In this document: piece after piece, positions 9,452 to 20,863 of the stretch | Numbering within the stretch: the stretch's first letter is position 1 | Layout: each line of letters begins with the position of its first letter | Assembly (NCBI GenBank): GCA_016630955.3 | Contig: CM049985.1 | Coordinates: 620,001 to 684,000, forward strand | Reading direction: 5' to 3' | DNA from: Didymella arachidicola | Lineage: Eukaryota > Ascomycota > Dothideomycetes > Pleosporales > Didymellaceae | DNA length: 64,000 bases | Notes under the pieces: model-generated | What the model saw: the letters and a program-made list of their open reading frames with translations, nothing else | Databases searched by the model: none | Told to the model about the DNA's origin: nothing | Program-made: the position numbers and the translations under genes

Positions 9452-11075
9452 ATGGCACCTTCTGCTTTCTCCTTCCCCATCATGGACGATACCAAACCTG
9501 ATGACCACTCCCTCCCTGCCTTCATGGTCAGCACGTCTCGTGGCTTCTTACCCCGAGGCAACCCCATCGTCTCGCTGCCCAAGGAATTCGAAGTTCTCGA
9601 ATCCCTCCTTCAACGCATGCCAATCAAAAAGCTTGACGGTACCCCAGGACTGTTGGCCACGTTCGAGTTCGGCGACGCTGTCTTGAAAGAACTTCCCGAC
9701 CTGTCTGATGCAATTGAGCTCTACCGCTCCGACCTTGTCGTTATGAATGCACTGTACCGCGACTACTCCTTCCTCGCATCCGGGTACCTCTTTGAGCCGT
9801 GTCACGAGCGGCACATGCGCGGCGAGGAGTATGGACTAGGGCGGCAGAGTCTACCTCGTTGCATTGCCCTGCCCATTGTGAAGGTCGCTGAGCTGTAAGT
9901 CCCCTTCCACAACACATGCCAATGATGGTGCCGTGATGTTGTCGAGGTGCTAGGCTGACCGTGACATGCAGAGCTGGTTTCAAGCCGTTCATGGAGTACG
10001 CGGGCAGCTACGCGCTATTCAACTACCGGCTAGTCGACGAGGCGAAAGGCCTTGAGTACGATAACCTCCGGCTCATTCGGGCTTTTGAGTGCGGTCTCGA
10101 TCCCGAGAGTTCGGAGGCGGGGTTTGTGTTGGTGCATATCGCAATGGTAAAGGAGTCTGGGGCGCTGATCGAGGGTGCCTCAGAGATGCTCAATAGCTGC
10201 TCTGCGCAGAATCGGGAGAAGTTTGATGATGGGCTGAGGACGCTGGTTGCGGGGCTGCGGAGGGTTAATGCGGTGATGAACAGTGAGTATTCTGGGATTC
10301 TGGCCGTGACTGTGAGACTGACAAGCGCAGCAATGTGGAAGAAGAGCAAGCCTAGTGGCTACACTAGCTTCCGTACTTTCATCTTCGGCATCACCTCGCA
10401 GTCCATGTTCCCCAACGGTGTTGTATACGAGGGCGTGAGCGACGAGCCAATGTCGTTCCGTGGCGAATCTGGAGCCAACGATAGCATGGTATGCACCACT
10501 GTCTCCTATCATTTTCACGACTGACTTCCACCAGATCCCAATGTGCGACAATCTGTTGCAGATCTCGATGCCTGAGACCCCTCTCACCGACATCCTGAAG
10601 GACTTCCGACAGTATCGGCCTGGCAACCACCGCCAGTTTCTGGAAGCAGTTCGTGATAGCGCGCAGGAGTGCGGCGTGCGTGAATTCGCCAAACAAGATT
10701 CTGTCTCCGCCGCGCTGTACCTCCAGGCTCTGGACCAAGTGCGCGACTTCCGCTGGCGGCACTGGTGCTTTACACGAGAGTACATTCTCAAGCACACGGC
10801 ACATCCCACCGCGACGGGTGGCAGCCCGATTGTGACTGTAAGAGCCCTTATCCCCTGGATATTCTTACCCATTTGGAGACTACTTACTGACGACTATGCA
10901 GTGGCTGCCGAACCAGCTGGGCGCGGTGCTTGCGCAGATGACTGAGACGTCTGAGTTCTGCAAGTCTGTGAACGGAGTCAGCGACATCATGGAGATCGCC
11001 AACCAGCAGCGCGAGATGTTGAACAAGGAAGTGGCGAAGTACTGCGGTGAGCGCGGCGTTGCGGCTGCTTCATGA
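9452..11075 (+). CDS. Indoleamine 2,3-dioxygenase
   Basis: The enzyme opens the indole ring of L-tryptophan to N-formylkynurenine, the first step of the kynurenine route to NAD. Exons are 9452-9894, 9972-10282, 10331-10488, 10535-10837 and 10902-11075, giving 462 residues. All four introns are GT..AG and keep the frame. The C-terminal half shows the haem signature RWRHWCFTREYI with proximal His at about residue 380, followed by the loop ATGGSP, which corresponds to the GTGG loop of mammalian IDO. The block GVVYEGVSDEPMSFRGESG is also characteristic of the family. The protein is cytosolic and has no targeting signal. The start lies in a C/T-rich leader. Ascomycetes often carry several IDO paralogues, so this may be either the NAD-supply (BNA2-like) copy or a broader one; sequence alone does not decide this. 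Confidence 0.93.
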
Positions 11076-11796
11076 GGCTGAGAAGGCCTGCGCGCATGAT
11101 GCAGAATAGACAGTTCATGTTATAGAAGTAATTTTGACCTCCGTAGCTATCATCTATACCTCTCGTTCCTTCATAATTCTGCTCTTGCAAGAAATGGTCT
11201 TCACGGCTCCACAGGAGGCCTGGTATGATTCAGAGCAACTTTTCACGCGGATAGATGTTGGGCCGTGGTACTGCAACAAAACCAGATCAGATCCACGGAA
11301 TCGAATATTTCTCGAGTGTTGCGCCCTTCCGTCTGCTGCTACACGGAGGGCTGTGGAGATGAATGCCTAACAGTGGAGGCAGCTGCAGTGATAGGGCGGA
11401 GTGGGTCTCCCGAGGACGACCTCAATACAAGCCCTCACAACTGCACCGCCTCTTTCGAGGCTTCTAGTGGCCAACTGGGCAATGTAGCCAATGGTACTGT
11501 GTGACTCAGGTCGCGAGATACTGAGGATGAGGGTTGTCATATTGTGAGCGTCATCGCGGCCGTGACTCGTAGCTTCACGCTAAATAGCTGCCCGCCGCCA
11601 TTGCCATTGCTGCATCTGGGGCAATTCACCAGCACTCTGCAGTAGTTTCTTCTGCGCCTTTCAATGATCGGTCCACGACATCTCATGGAACATTCACAGC
11701 ACCACACTCGATTACGAAACGTATTACTACGGCGAATCCACTGTACAACCTGACATAGCTGCGATATACCCGTACTGCCCCACACTTCACACCATC
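11076..11796. other. Intergenic region, no gene seen
   Basis: Contains the 3' flank of the dioxygenase gene and the promoter of the GTPase gene. Frames present are short and lack recognisable motifs. Confidence 0.45.
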
Positions 11797-13778
11797 ATGA
11801 GCTCACGATACGCGCCGAAACAAAACCCCGTCGAGCGGCGGAAGGGAGAGAGCGTATGTCTGCATGCACAGCTACTGTGAGCAACGCTGACTCAGCAGGC
11901 TCTTTCTGAATTCGCCGACTACGTGCAGAAGCAGCAGGCGCTGCGACGTCCCGGCCAAGCTGCCGCCACTCTCGATGACCACGACGAGCTGAGCATTCTC
12001 GACGAGTTAGGCCTGACCGACGACGCAAAGCCGCACATTCGTTTGAAGACGCTGCTTACCGACCCTGCTGAGGAGAATGTCGCTGCGCTGGGAGAGCACA
12101 TCAAGGAGCGTCTGGCCGAGGGCCACGGCGAGGTCCTGTTCGACGTTGGGCTTGAGGACAACGGCGAGGGCATGGGCTTCACCAAGGAGAACTGGGACTA
12201 CGCCATCGAGCGCATTGGCGCGGTCGGCGAGCTCATCAAAGCCGACTACAAGGTCCTCATGACCCGGAACGTGGGCGGCGACGTCGAGGTTGGACCCCGC
12301 GATGCGAAGGACATAAGCCTTAGTGGCAAGCTAATCATCAGGCATCGCCCTCAAGATGTGGATGAGGTCATTGAGACGCGCATTGCTGTCGTGGGCAATG
12401 TCGATGCTGGCAAGAGCACCATGCTGGGTGTGCTGGTCAAGGGCGGCCTTGACGATGGACGTGGAAAGGCTCGTGTCAATCTCTTCCGCCACAAGCATGA
12501 GATTGAGAGTGGGCGCACTAGCTCCGTCGGCATGGAGATCATGGGCTTCGACAGCAAGAGCGATGTCGTGGTCTCGACCACTGCTGGCCGCAAGCTGACT
12601 TGGGAGGATATTGGCCGTCGCGCTGTACGTATATCACAGCCATCTGTACGATTCGCAACTGACAGTCACAGGCCAAGGTCATCAGCTTCACTGATCTGGC
12701 GGGCCACGAGCGCTACCTGCGGACTACTGTCTTCGGTCTCCTGTCCAGCGAGCCCAACTACTGTTTGCTGATGGTGGCTGCAAACAACGGTCTAGTTGGC
12801 ATGAGCAAAGAGCATCTCGGCATCGCTCTGGCGCTCAATGTGCCTGTAATGGTTGTCATCACCAAAGTCGACATCTGTCCGCCCCAGATTCTCGAGCAGA
12901 CCATCACTCAGTTGAGCAAGATACTCAAGTCACCTGGCGCTCGCAAGATCCCTGTCTTCATCAAGAACAGGGAGGAGTGCATCAATACTGCCACGCAATT
13001 TGTTTCCCGGCGTATCTGCCCCATCTTTCAAGTATCTAACGTCACAGGGTTCAACCTCGACCTTGTGCGCACTTTCCTGAACGTGCTGCCTCACCACGGC
13101 AACTATGACAGCTCGCTACCTCTCGAGTTCCACGTCAATGACACTTTCTCGGTGCCGTTTGTTGGCACCGTCGTGTCGGGCGTCGTCAAGTCGGGCGAGA
13201 TCCACACCGGCGACACCATTCTCGTCGGACCCGATGGCCTCGGCCAGTTTACAACGACCAAAGTACGATCCATCGAGCGGAAGCGAATCCAAGTACCCGG
13301 CTGCTCGGCCGGTCAGTCTGCAAGTCTGGCCTTGCGAAATGTGCGGCGGAAGGACGTCCGGAAAGGTATGGTGGTCCTTCACAAGTCAGATAAGCCTGAC
13401 GAGAAGACCGGTATCATCCCGCAGCCGAAGGTCTACCGCGACTTCGTTGCTGAGGTCTTAATATTGTCTCATGCTACCACTATCAAGACCAAGTACCAGG
13501 CGATGCTGCACGTTGGACCCGTGTCCCAAACTTGCGCCATCATCGACATCGATCGTCAGTACATTCGCACTGGCGATAGAGCGCAGGTGGCGTTCAGATT
13601 CGTCCAACGACCTGAGTACCTGACGGTTGGCGATCGCATCCTGTTCCGCGAGGGAAGGACAAAAGGTCTTGGTATTGTGAAACAGGTCGGTTACGATGCA
13701 AAGAAACCGTTGAATCCGGAGATGCAGAAGGAGTTAGAGGCGAAAGAGGCAGATGAGAAGAAGGCTACGGCTTCGTGA
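11797..13778 (+). CDS. GTPBP1/2-like translational GTPase
   Basis: This 629-residue protein of the EF-Tu/EF-1alpha-related GTPBP1 family is encoded by exons 11797-11853, 11899-12624 and 12672-13778. G motifs are in order: P-loop GNVDAGKST from residue 185, DLAGH at 269 and TKVD at 325. Beta-barrel domains II and III follow, with SVPFVGTVVSGVVKSG marking domain II. The roughly 180 residues before the G domain are a family feature and are mostly acidic or helical. Relatives in animals act in ribosome-stalling rescue and mRNA quality control; the fungal function is inferred. The first acceptor is a tandem CAGCAG (11893-11898), so an extra Gln may be included in some transcripts. The C-terminus is rich in Lys and Glu. 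Confidence 0.93.
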
Positions 13779-14403
13779 TGGTTGGGCTTGGAAAAGCCAC
13801 GTATTCTCACATTGTGTCTGCACAGATATCAGCATGGCTTAGCAGGCGCAACTTGGGAATAACGTGATAAATTTTCAATGGATTATACGCTATATGCACG
13901 TGTACGCGCTGGGTCGTCTACAAAATATCGCCCAAAACTCTGCTCGCATTTCGCTGCTGTGAAAAAAGGAGACCGGATGCTTCCAGCACCAAACGCCTGG
14001 CTAAGAGATACATGGTGTCGACTCGTGTCAACGTTACAGTCGTCTGCGCGACTCGATCATGGTGTAAGTATATACAGTAGAAGTGAAGTCATGATGATGC
14101 CCCACAATTTTTAGTCGGGCTGAAGATTGGGTTCAGAAGAGGTTTGGAAGGCTGGGCACTGCAAGGCAGCCCGATGCAACTTCCGATTCGAGACGAGACT
14201 CGCACGATGGCCGCCAGAGCTCCAGTAGCGGGGTCGAGTGAGAGTCGAATGATCGATTATGATCAATGGACCCACTCGGCTGGTTTGGAAGAAAGTAGGG
14301 CGACCTCGGCCGATGTTTGCCGTGACAACAGGGGAGTTGAGTGCTGTCGTGGGTTCATGTTGTTGGAGGTTTCGAGTGTCGAGAGAATTCTTCTGCGCAG
14401 GCC
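13779..14403. other. Convergent intergenic region
   Basis: Lies between the 3' ends of the GTPase gene (plus) and the Q-rich gene (minus). It serves as a shared 3' flank. No gene is seen. Confidence 0.45.
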
Positions 14404-14802
14404 TCAGAGCTCCATCTCTTCAATGTCTCGCATGACGACTTGTATCGAGGCACGCTTCGCGGCCTCTGCCAGCAAGGCAGCCGAGTTCAGATAGGCAGCG
14501 GTCTCGTTCTGTGTGGCACCGGCGCCCTGTCTGTTAGGCTGGTACTCGTAGCTGGGGTGTCTCTGGAGCTGCATGGGGTGTTGTTGCTGTGGTTGCTGCT
14601 GCTGGGACTGTTGCTGCTGCGGCTGGCCCAGGGAGCCAAAGGCGTACTGCTGCTGGGCGCTGGGCATGGTGGGCGACGAGAGCGGTGCTGCGGACTGCGG
14701 AGACGGCGAGGCAAGGCTGGAGCTGCTGCTGTAGCTGGAGATTTGGGCACTGGAGGACTGAAGAGGGAGGACGGCAGGGCGGGCAGGAAATTGCTGCGAC
14801 AT
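14404..14802 (-). CDS. Small Ser/Gln-rich protein with a conserved C-terminal helix
   Basis: An intronless 132-residue protein starting at the ATG at 14802. The first 90 residues are low complexity: Ser-rich, then a Gln-rich tract with repeated QQQ and QPQ. The last 35 residues, starting at TAAYLNSAALLAEAAKRA and ending in VMRDIEEMEL, form a predicted amphipathic helix. I recall a similar AEAAKRAQ..VMRD ending in small proteins across filamentous ascomycetes, but no function is known to me. It has no signal peptide or membrane segment. The Q-rich part suggests a nuclear or RNA-granule protein, which is inference only. Confidence 0.65.
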   Translation of the reverse strand: MSQQFPARPAVLPLQSSSAQISSYSSSSSLASPSPQSAAPLSSPTMPSAQQQYAFGSLGQPQQQQSQQQQPQQQHPMQLQRHPSYEYQPNRQGAGATQNETAAYLNSAALLAEAAKRASIQVVMRDIEEMEL

Positions 14803-15512
14803 TCTTGGGCGGTGAGGGATGGGCGCTCGGGGAATGCAAGAGTCTTCTATTCTGGGGAAACGAAGAAGTTTCGAAAGAGTGGAGAGCGACTACCGTAGGG
14901 CGGCTGCGGGTGGTTGCAAGTAGCCGTGGAATCGCCGAGGAGCGCGGTGGCCGTTAGCGAGCAGAGTGTGGGTATTGCGGAGCGGTCGCGGAGCACGAAG
15001 GATGGAGCAGGTGCTGCTGTGGACGCGGAGCAGGGCAAGACAATATATCCAGAAGAGGCTGAATGCAGGCAGATTGCGGGCGGGATAACGATGGGAAGAG
15101 GGCAGAGATGATTAGGGAGGCACTATCGGCGGCGTTTAAGCCGAGGCTGGCATGCCTTTATGGGCGTTGCGCGCTGCCTCGTGAAATATTCCGTCACCAA
15201 TCTACCGATTCGCAGGCCCGGGTTGGCTAGCAGCGTCGTAGCCGCGTGCTACTGGTGGCATCGCGGGCGTCGCATCGAGCGCCAGTGCACAGATCGCAGA
15301 CTGGGCTGACAGACTGGGCTGGCAGATTGGGGCAGACTGGGTGGGCTGGCAGATTGGGGCAGACTGGGTGGGCAGATTGGGTGGGCAGACTGGGTTGGCG
15401 GGGTTGGAACTGCTGCACTTTGTCTTGGGAGAAATTACTGCGTTGGGCAGACCACACTGCGCTCGGCCTTGGTGGACATTGCGAAGTTTTTTACTGCAAC
15501 ACGACGCCCAAC
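14803..15512. other. Divergent promoter region between the Q-rich gene and KTI12
   Basis: The starts of the minus-strand Q-rich gene and plus-strand KTI12 face away from each other across about 0.7 kb. The KTI12 side holds a G/T-rich minisatellite. No further gene is visible. Confidence 0.45.
15297..15407. repeat. Degenerate G/T-rich minisatellite upstream of KTI12
   Basis: The sequence is built from variants of CAGACTGGGCTGG and CAGATTGGGG. A unit of about 27 bp (CAGATTGGGGCAGACTGGG plus TGGGCTGG) is repeated with small changes and the tail loosens into GGTTGGCGGGGTTGG. It ends about 105 bp before the KTI12 start codon, so copy number could affect its promoter. Frequent GGG runs on one strand could form G-quadruplexes. 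Confidence 0.8.
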
Positions 15513-16603
15513 ATGCCTGTGAGCCTCTGAACGACTCCTCGCCCTGCGGCCCCGTGACTAACGCGCCGCAGCTCGTCCTCATCTCAGGCGCGTACAGTCC
15601 CCTGGCCGCCCGCGACATGGCATCTAACCCGCGCTAGGATTCCCGTCCGCGGGCAAGACGACACGCGCGCTGCAGCTCAAAGCGCACTGCGAGGCCAAGA
15701 TCGCCGCCGCCAGCGCCGACGCCCGCGCCAGCCGCCTCAAGGTGCACCTCATCAACGACCAGACGCTGGGCGTGTCGCGCGCCGTCTACCACACGGCGAG
15801 GGCCGAGAAGGATGCGCGCGCCGAGGAGTACTCCGCCGTGAAGCGCGTCCTGTCGCGCGACGACCTGGTCATTGCCGACGGGCTCAACTACATCAAGGGC
15901 TTCCGCTACCAGCTGTACTGCGAGGCCAAGGCCGTGTCGACCCCGAGCTGTGTGGTGAGCATTGTCTGCCCCACGGTTGGCGACGTCCAAGCTGACTACC
16001 AGAGGTCCACGTCGGCACGCCCGCCGACAAGTGCCGCGAGATCAACGCCGCGCTGCTGGCCGACCAGGACAAGGACGGCGGCTACGACGACGACGACTTT
16101 GAGAACCTGATCTTCAGGTACGAGGAGCCCAACGGCATGACGCGGTGGGACAGCCCGCTGTTCATCGTCGTGCAGGAGGACGAGGCCGCCTGGTGCGACC
16201 AGGTCTGGGACGCCCTCGTAGGCAGCGACGGGAAGACTAAGGTGGTCAGACCTCACCAGGCGACAGTCCTGGTACGTACCTGAGAAGTCATTGCGTCGCT
16301 CGCACCTGACACCCGCAGAAACCTGCCACCGAGCAAAACTACCTCTACGAGCTCGACAAGACCACCTCCGACATCGTCGCCCAGATCACAACCTACCAGA
16401 AGGACCATCCAGGGGAAGGCGGCGGCCAGATCAGCGTCCCCGATGTCGAGCGCCCCCTCGAGCTCCCCGCCACGCCCATGACGCTCCCGCAACTGCAGCG
16501 CATCCGCCGCCAATTCATCACTATGAACCGCTCCCACAGCTTCTCCAAAGCACGCATAAAGGAAGTCTTCGTCGACTTCCTCAACAGCGAGTTCCTGCAC
16601 TAG
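15513..16603 (+). CDS. KTI12: Kti12, Elongator-associated P-loop ATPase
   Basis: Kti12 binds Elongator and tRNA and is needed for wobble-uridine modification (mcm5/ncm5). The spliced protein has 296 residues and begins MPLVLISGFPSAGKTT, the classic Kti12 start with a Walker A motif (GFPSAGKT, residues 8-15). Later blocks TLGVSR, DGLNYIKGFRYQLYCEAK and TRWDSPLF also fit the family. Exons are 15513-15518, 15572-15587, 15638-15954, 16005-16271 and 16319-16603. The first two coding exons are only 6 and 16 nt long. Intron 2 starts with GC (AG|GCGCGT) and ends ..CTAACCCGCGCTAG, a GC-AG intron; no GT donor there keeps the frame. Introns 1 and 2 both carry a CTAAC branch site. Coding sequence is strongly G+C-rich and intron-dense compared with its neighbours. 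Confidence 0.93.
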
Positions 16604-18056
16604 TCGACCGCTCTTGCATGCACAATCCGGCCCTTCTGCCCCCGTCCATCAGAATCAGTCCATGATGAGGCTGCCGTTGCGGCGGATTCAGGAGACACAC
16701 TTCCACTCCACCGAGACAGCCTTATCACCGCTCGCGGATACACACGGGGTGAGGCTCTGCATTGCATCCCTGCCGCCGGATGAGGCCTGTAACTCTTGAC
16801 TCGCGCACCCGACTTCCTCCGGTGCTTTCTCACGATACATCATGTCGCGCGTTGCTTTGTAGTAGCAACAGTTTCAGCTCAGACAACGTGGCGTGATATC
16901 GAACAACAGTGACCAGGGTCGTTGACTTGCCACCTCCAGCGACATCAGCAGCTGCGGTTCCGCGTAAAGTCGAACGTGCGTGGCTGCTGAGAAGGTGGAC
17001 ACACGTCTTCCCCATTGGACAAGACCCAAAGCAGTACGTCGTACGAATAACACAGACCAATCAAACCATGCATCTAGCAACTCTGGCCTGCACTGTTCGT
17101 GACACTTGACCTGATGTTGCGAAGCTGAGCCGCAAGGCTTAAGCTTTTGCGTGGGGTCCCACATACGACCTTGCACTTCCACCCCACAACCAAGCAAGAG
17201 GAAACCACTCCCCAACCCACAAGCTACATCCATAGTAACCTCTACACGCGCCCGCCTTCCCCTTCCAACCCCCTTGCACCTCTCTTTCCACAAACCATGA
17301 ACGACTACCTCACATCAGACCACCCCGCAAATCGTCCCACGTGCGCCACCTCCACACCGGGGTAGCACTAGTCCAATCTCAGCCACCCATGTGGAGCCCC
17401 TCCCAATGCGGCAAGTGGGAACGGGCAAACTTCCGCTGAGCCGAGGCGCTCCTTCTGCCGCAAGCAAGCAGAGGGAGGTATCGCCATCAATCGCGAAGTG
17501 GTCCATGCTGCTACTATTCCCGCGCCCATCTGGAGAGCTTGAACGCTTGAACCCGCTTTGACGCTCAGCGGTGCGTCACTAATTACTGACTGCGGGGACG
17601 CTGCTCGTCTTGGCTGGGGCTAAGGCACCTCGTGTCATGGTGACTGGCGTCATAGACCGCTGCAGGGCTGCAAACCTGATCCAAGGCATCGGTAGATGTC
17701 TGGGACGGCTGAGCATCTTTGCCGTCACGCGTGCGAGATCTGGGGAAGAATTGGTCCGTGCGGTGCAACGCGGGTGATGTGGTGAAGTGATTTTATCTCA
17801 ATTACCAAATATGTACTGTGCACTTTTGCAAAGAAACAAACACTCTGTTGCCATGTACGTGAAGATAGTTGCAAATTAGAACACTGCCCGTATACAACGT
17901 TGCGCATCGTCTCGCTCTTGCGAGGAAGGTGGTATCTCAAAGCATGCAGACCGAAACAACATCCAATCATGACCGAACAAGTCAACGTGCCAAAACCTCT
18001 GGTCCCCTAACTCCCATCTCAACACCAAGCCCAGTCGTCGTGTATCATCGTACCGT
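16604..18056. other. Convergent intergenic region of about 1.4 kb
   Basis: Between KTI12 and the 3' end of the FacB-like gene. A C/A-rich then C/T-rich stretch (about 17170-17296) leads into an ATG (17297) with only 22 codons open behind it, which resembles a gene leader, but no following exon could be supported. Confidence 0.35.
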
Positions 18057-20863
18057 TCAAAGACCAAAGTTGCCGTCAAGTCCTGCAAGACCCGTGGGCG
18101 TGCTCATGTCAGGGATCATGATGCCGGCGTACATCCTGTCGCTGCCGGGCGTGCCAGAATCCCATGAGTTGCTGCTAAACTCCTCACCGCTGGTCAGGCT
18201 CTCGTCGCTAAAGCTGAGGACGCTCTGTGGGGGCGCTGCGGTTCCGTAGCTGTTCCAGTCCCAAGTGTCAGGCGACCAGTTGGCACTGCTGTCGGCTGCG
18301 GTAGACGGAGCGACAGGAACATCGAGAAGAGCCTCTGCCGCTGGGCCTCCGTAAATGTTATCGTAGATGTTGGTTTGTCCGCCATCCAGTGAGCCCAGGA
18401 GGCGCTCCCAATCCGAATTTGACACTTCGGTCTTGGCGGTCGTAGATCCGAGCGAGTAGCCAGCCAAAACTTCATTGTTGAATGCGAGAAAGTCGATGTT
18501 GCGGTGAGCTGGGTGTTGAGCGGTGAGGTTAGGTCGGCGCTTGCTAGATTGAGAGAATGACGCGCGTGTTTGTGTTGGTGGGCTCGTGGTAGGTTCTGAC
18601 CGGGCCATGTGTGGCTCTGACCGGATCGAAGAAAGACTGGTCGAAGAAGGATTGCCATGTATACCGACGTTTGGCGGGATGTTGGGTAAAGTGGCACGTC
18701 GGGAATCGTGCATATCGTGGCGGCCAGGCTTCATCGCACTTGGGGAGAAGCGCGCGGCGATAGCCTTGAGAGATTTCTGTGTCGCACGCAAAGTGTCCAT
18801 GGGGGCACCCATGCTTCCCTCGGAGTTGTGGCGAGACAATGCAGGAAGTCCAGCTCGGGATACGGTGACCAGGGAACATCCGGTGCGGCGGAACTCCGCA
18901 GAGCCAGCTGCGGCACCGCGCTCAAGCATGTCCATGACTGTGCAGACGAGACGGTTGCAATCCTGGGCCAGCTTGCTATCACGAGCGAGGTTGACGGTCT
19001 GGTAGAGCAAACTGAATCCAGCCAGCACAAGGACCTCATTGCGATTGAGGCAGAAAGAGAAGCTCAGTTTACGCTCATCAAGAAGCTGTACAATCTGAAC
19101 AATGTGCTTACTGGCATCGCCAGCTGCGACAAGAGCGGATGAGCCCTTGTCGCCGAGATCAGCAACAACGACCGGACGGTGAATCAATGACTCGATATGG
19201 TAGTACGCAAGAGACTGTTTCGTATTAGTTGGAAACTCAAGTCGGTCCACATAGCAACTTACAAGAATGGGTGCTCTGCTGCTCGTTACCTTCGTGCTAG
19301 GCTTGTCTTGTGCGAACGTCAGCTTGAGGTGTGGGGCCAGGTTTTTCTGCCACTCCTCAAGCTCATCGGTCAAGGAGGCCACTGTACGCAACGAAATGTC
19401 GTGCGTGGACGAGGTCGGGTATAATTCGGCCAAAGCTCGGGACATGATGCGAGAAAGACGGAAGAGGGCCAGTGCGCTCGAAAGTTTGGTTGACTCGCCG
19501 GGCAGGGTCGGCAGGAACCCTTTCTCAGTGACGTATTCGTCGTCGGCGTCCACTGGATACTCGCAGTGAACGTCTTCCTCCCTGATCAGCTTGGGGAGTC
19601 CAAGGTGTGCGGCAGAAAGGCTGCTCAATTTTAGCAAGTAAAGATCAACGCGCGGCATAGAACTCCTTACCAGTCCACAGTGTACAGTGACCAGAAGACC
19701 TTCTTCCTAGTTTCGCTTGTGAGGGCGCCAAGTGCGAAGCGCTTCTGCGATTGATGCAGGCCAAGGCGTTGCGACAGACTGACGGCAAGGCCTTTGTACT
19801 TGAGCACGCGAGAGTAATCGGCCTTCAGCAGAGAGTAAATCTGAGCCAGGACCAGACACTGCAATGTAGCAAGGTCATTGTCCATCAAGAAGGTGTCAAC
19901 GGCACTCTGCCACTGCGCCTCAAAAGATACAACATTGTCGCCGTCGCGTGACTTTATTGGGTTAGTAATACCAATGCCGGTTAGGGTAAGATACATACAT
20001 CAGATGAGAGCGCAGCAATTCCGAAGCAGAGGTTAAGCTTCGCAATCGACTTCTTATCGGTGAGCTCGTCGGGTTCAGAGACATACTGTTCGTATAAGCC
20101 GAGGAAGGTTGGTCGATGCAGAACAGGAAACAGAGGCGCCCATTCCTGGAAGAAAATGTTGATCATCTGGTCAGACACCAAACGAGGCGGCGGCTTGAAA
20201 GATACGGTGCGCTTCACTGATGAAGTGATTGCTTTGGCACCTGTACCGAAGAAGACAGCAGAGTTGATATCTGTGTGAAGTCGACCAGTCTCCTGTGCCT
20301 TCTGCTTGAACGCCTCTGTAGATTATTAGCTGAGTGACTGAGATATCTCAGGGCATGAGCGTAAGCGTACCAACGAAGTTTCGCCCGCTCGAGCTGCCGA
20401 TGAAGCAGGAGTCGCGGTTCTCATCGTCTACGAGTAGTGGAGGCTGTTGAACCTTGAATGTGTCATCCTTCTCTTGGGATTCTTCCCTGACTTCCGAGGC
20501 AGTCGGTGACTGTACAGATGGTCTTCGTCCATGTGAAAAGCCTTGGGGCGAATGTGAATGGATGCGGGAGAGCATATCTATCTTCTCGTCTTTCTCGTCA
20601 AGCAGCTCCTTCAGCTCGCGAACCTCGGCCTCCAACAGTCGCACGCGCTCCTCGAGCGACTCTGTATAACCTCTGGGGAATGCTCGGCGACTGAGCTTGT
20701 CGCTAGTCTTGCACTCAAAGCCAACATTGGTGCATTGTGTGCAGCTTGGGCGAATGCCGTCGCAGCGTATCTTCTTCGAGCGGCATCGATCACAGGCTTG
20801 TGCGATGCGGGCCTGGCAGCTCGAGCCGACCTTGATAACTTTCATAGGCAGTATTCCAGGCAT
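18057..20863 (-). CDS. facB: FacB-like Zn2Cys6 transcription factor of acetate utilisation
   Basis: FacB activates genes of acetate use (acetyl-CoA synthetase, glyoxylate cycle, acetamidase) in Aspergillus and is related to yeast Cat8. Exons on the minus strand are 20863-20371, 20315-19999, 19951-19671, 19620-19263 and 19214-18057, giving 868 residues, almost exactly the size of Aspergillus FacB. The protein starts MPGILPMKVIKV. A Zn2Cys6 cluster (about C24-C51, CDRCRSKKIRCDG) is followed by RRAFPRGYTESLEERV and a leucine-heptad coiled coil (about 70-98). The middle region (VDCLSAAHLGLPKL, DVHCEYPVDADDEYV) is the fungal-specific factor domain. The C-terminal third is Ser/Pro-rich and probably activating. 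The fourth intron (19262-19215, 48 nt) has no stop and keeps frame, so retention would insert 16 residues. Upstream frames lack an ATG, so 20863 is the start. Confidence 0.9.
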
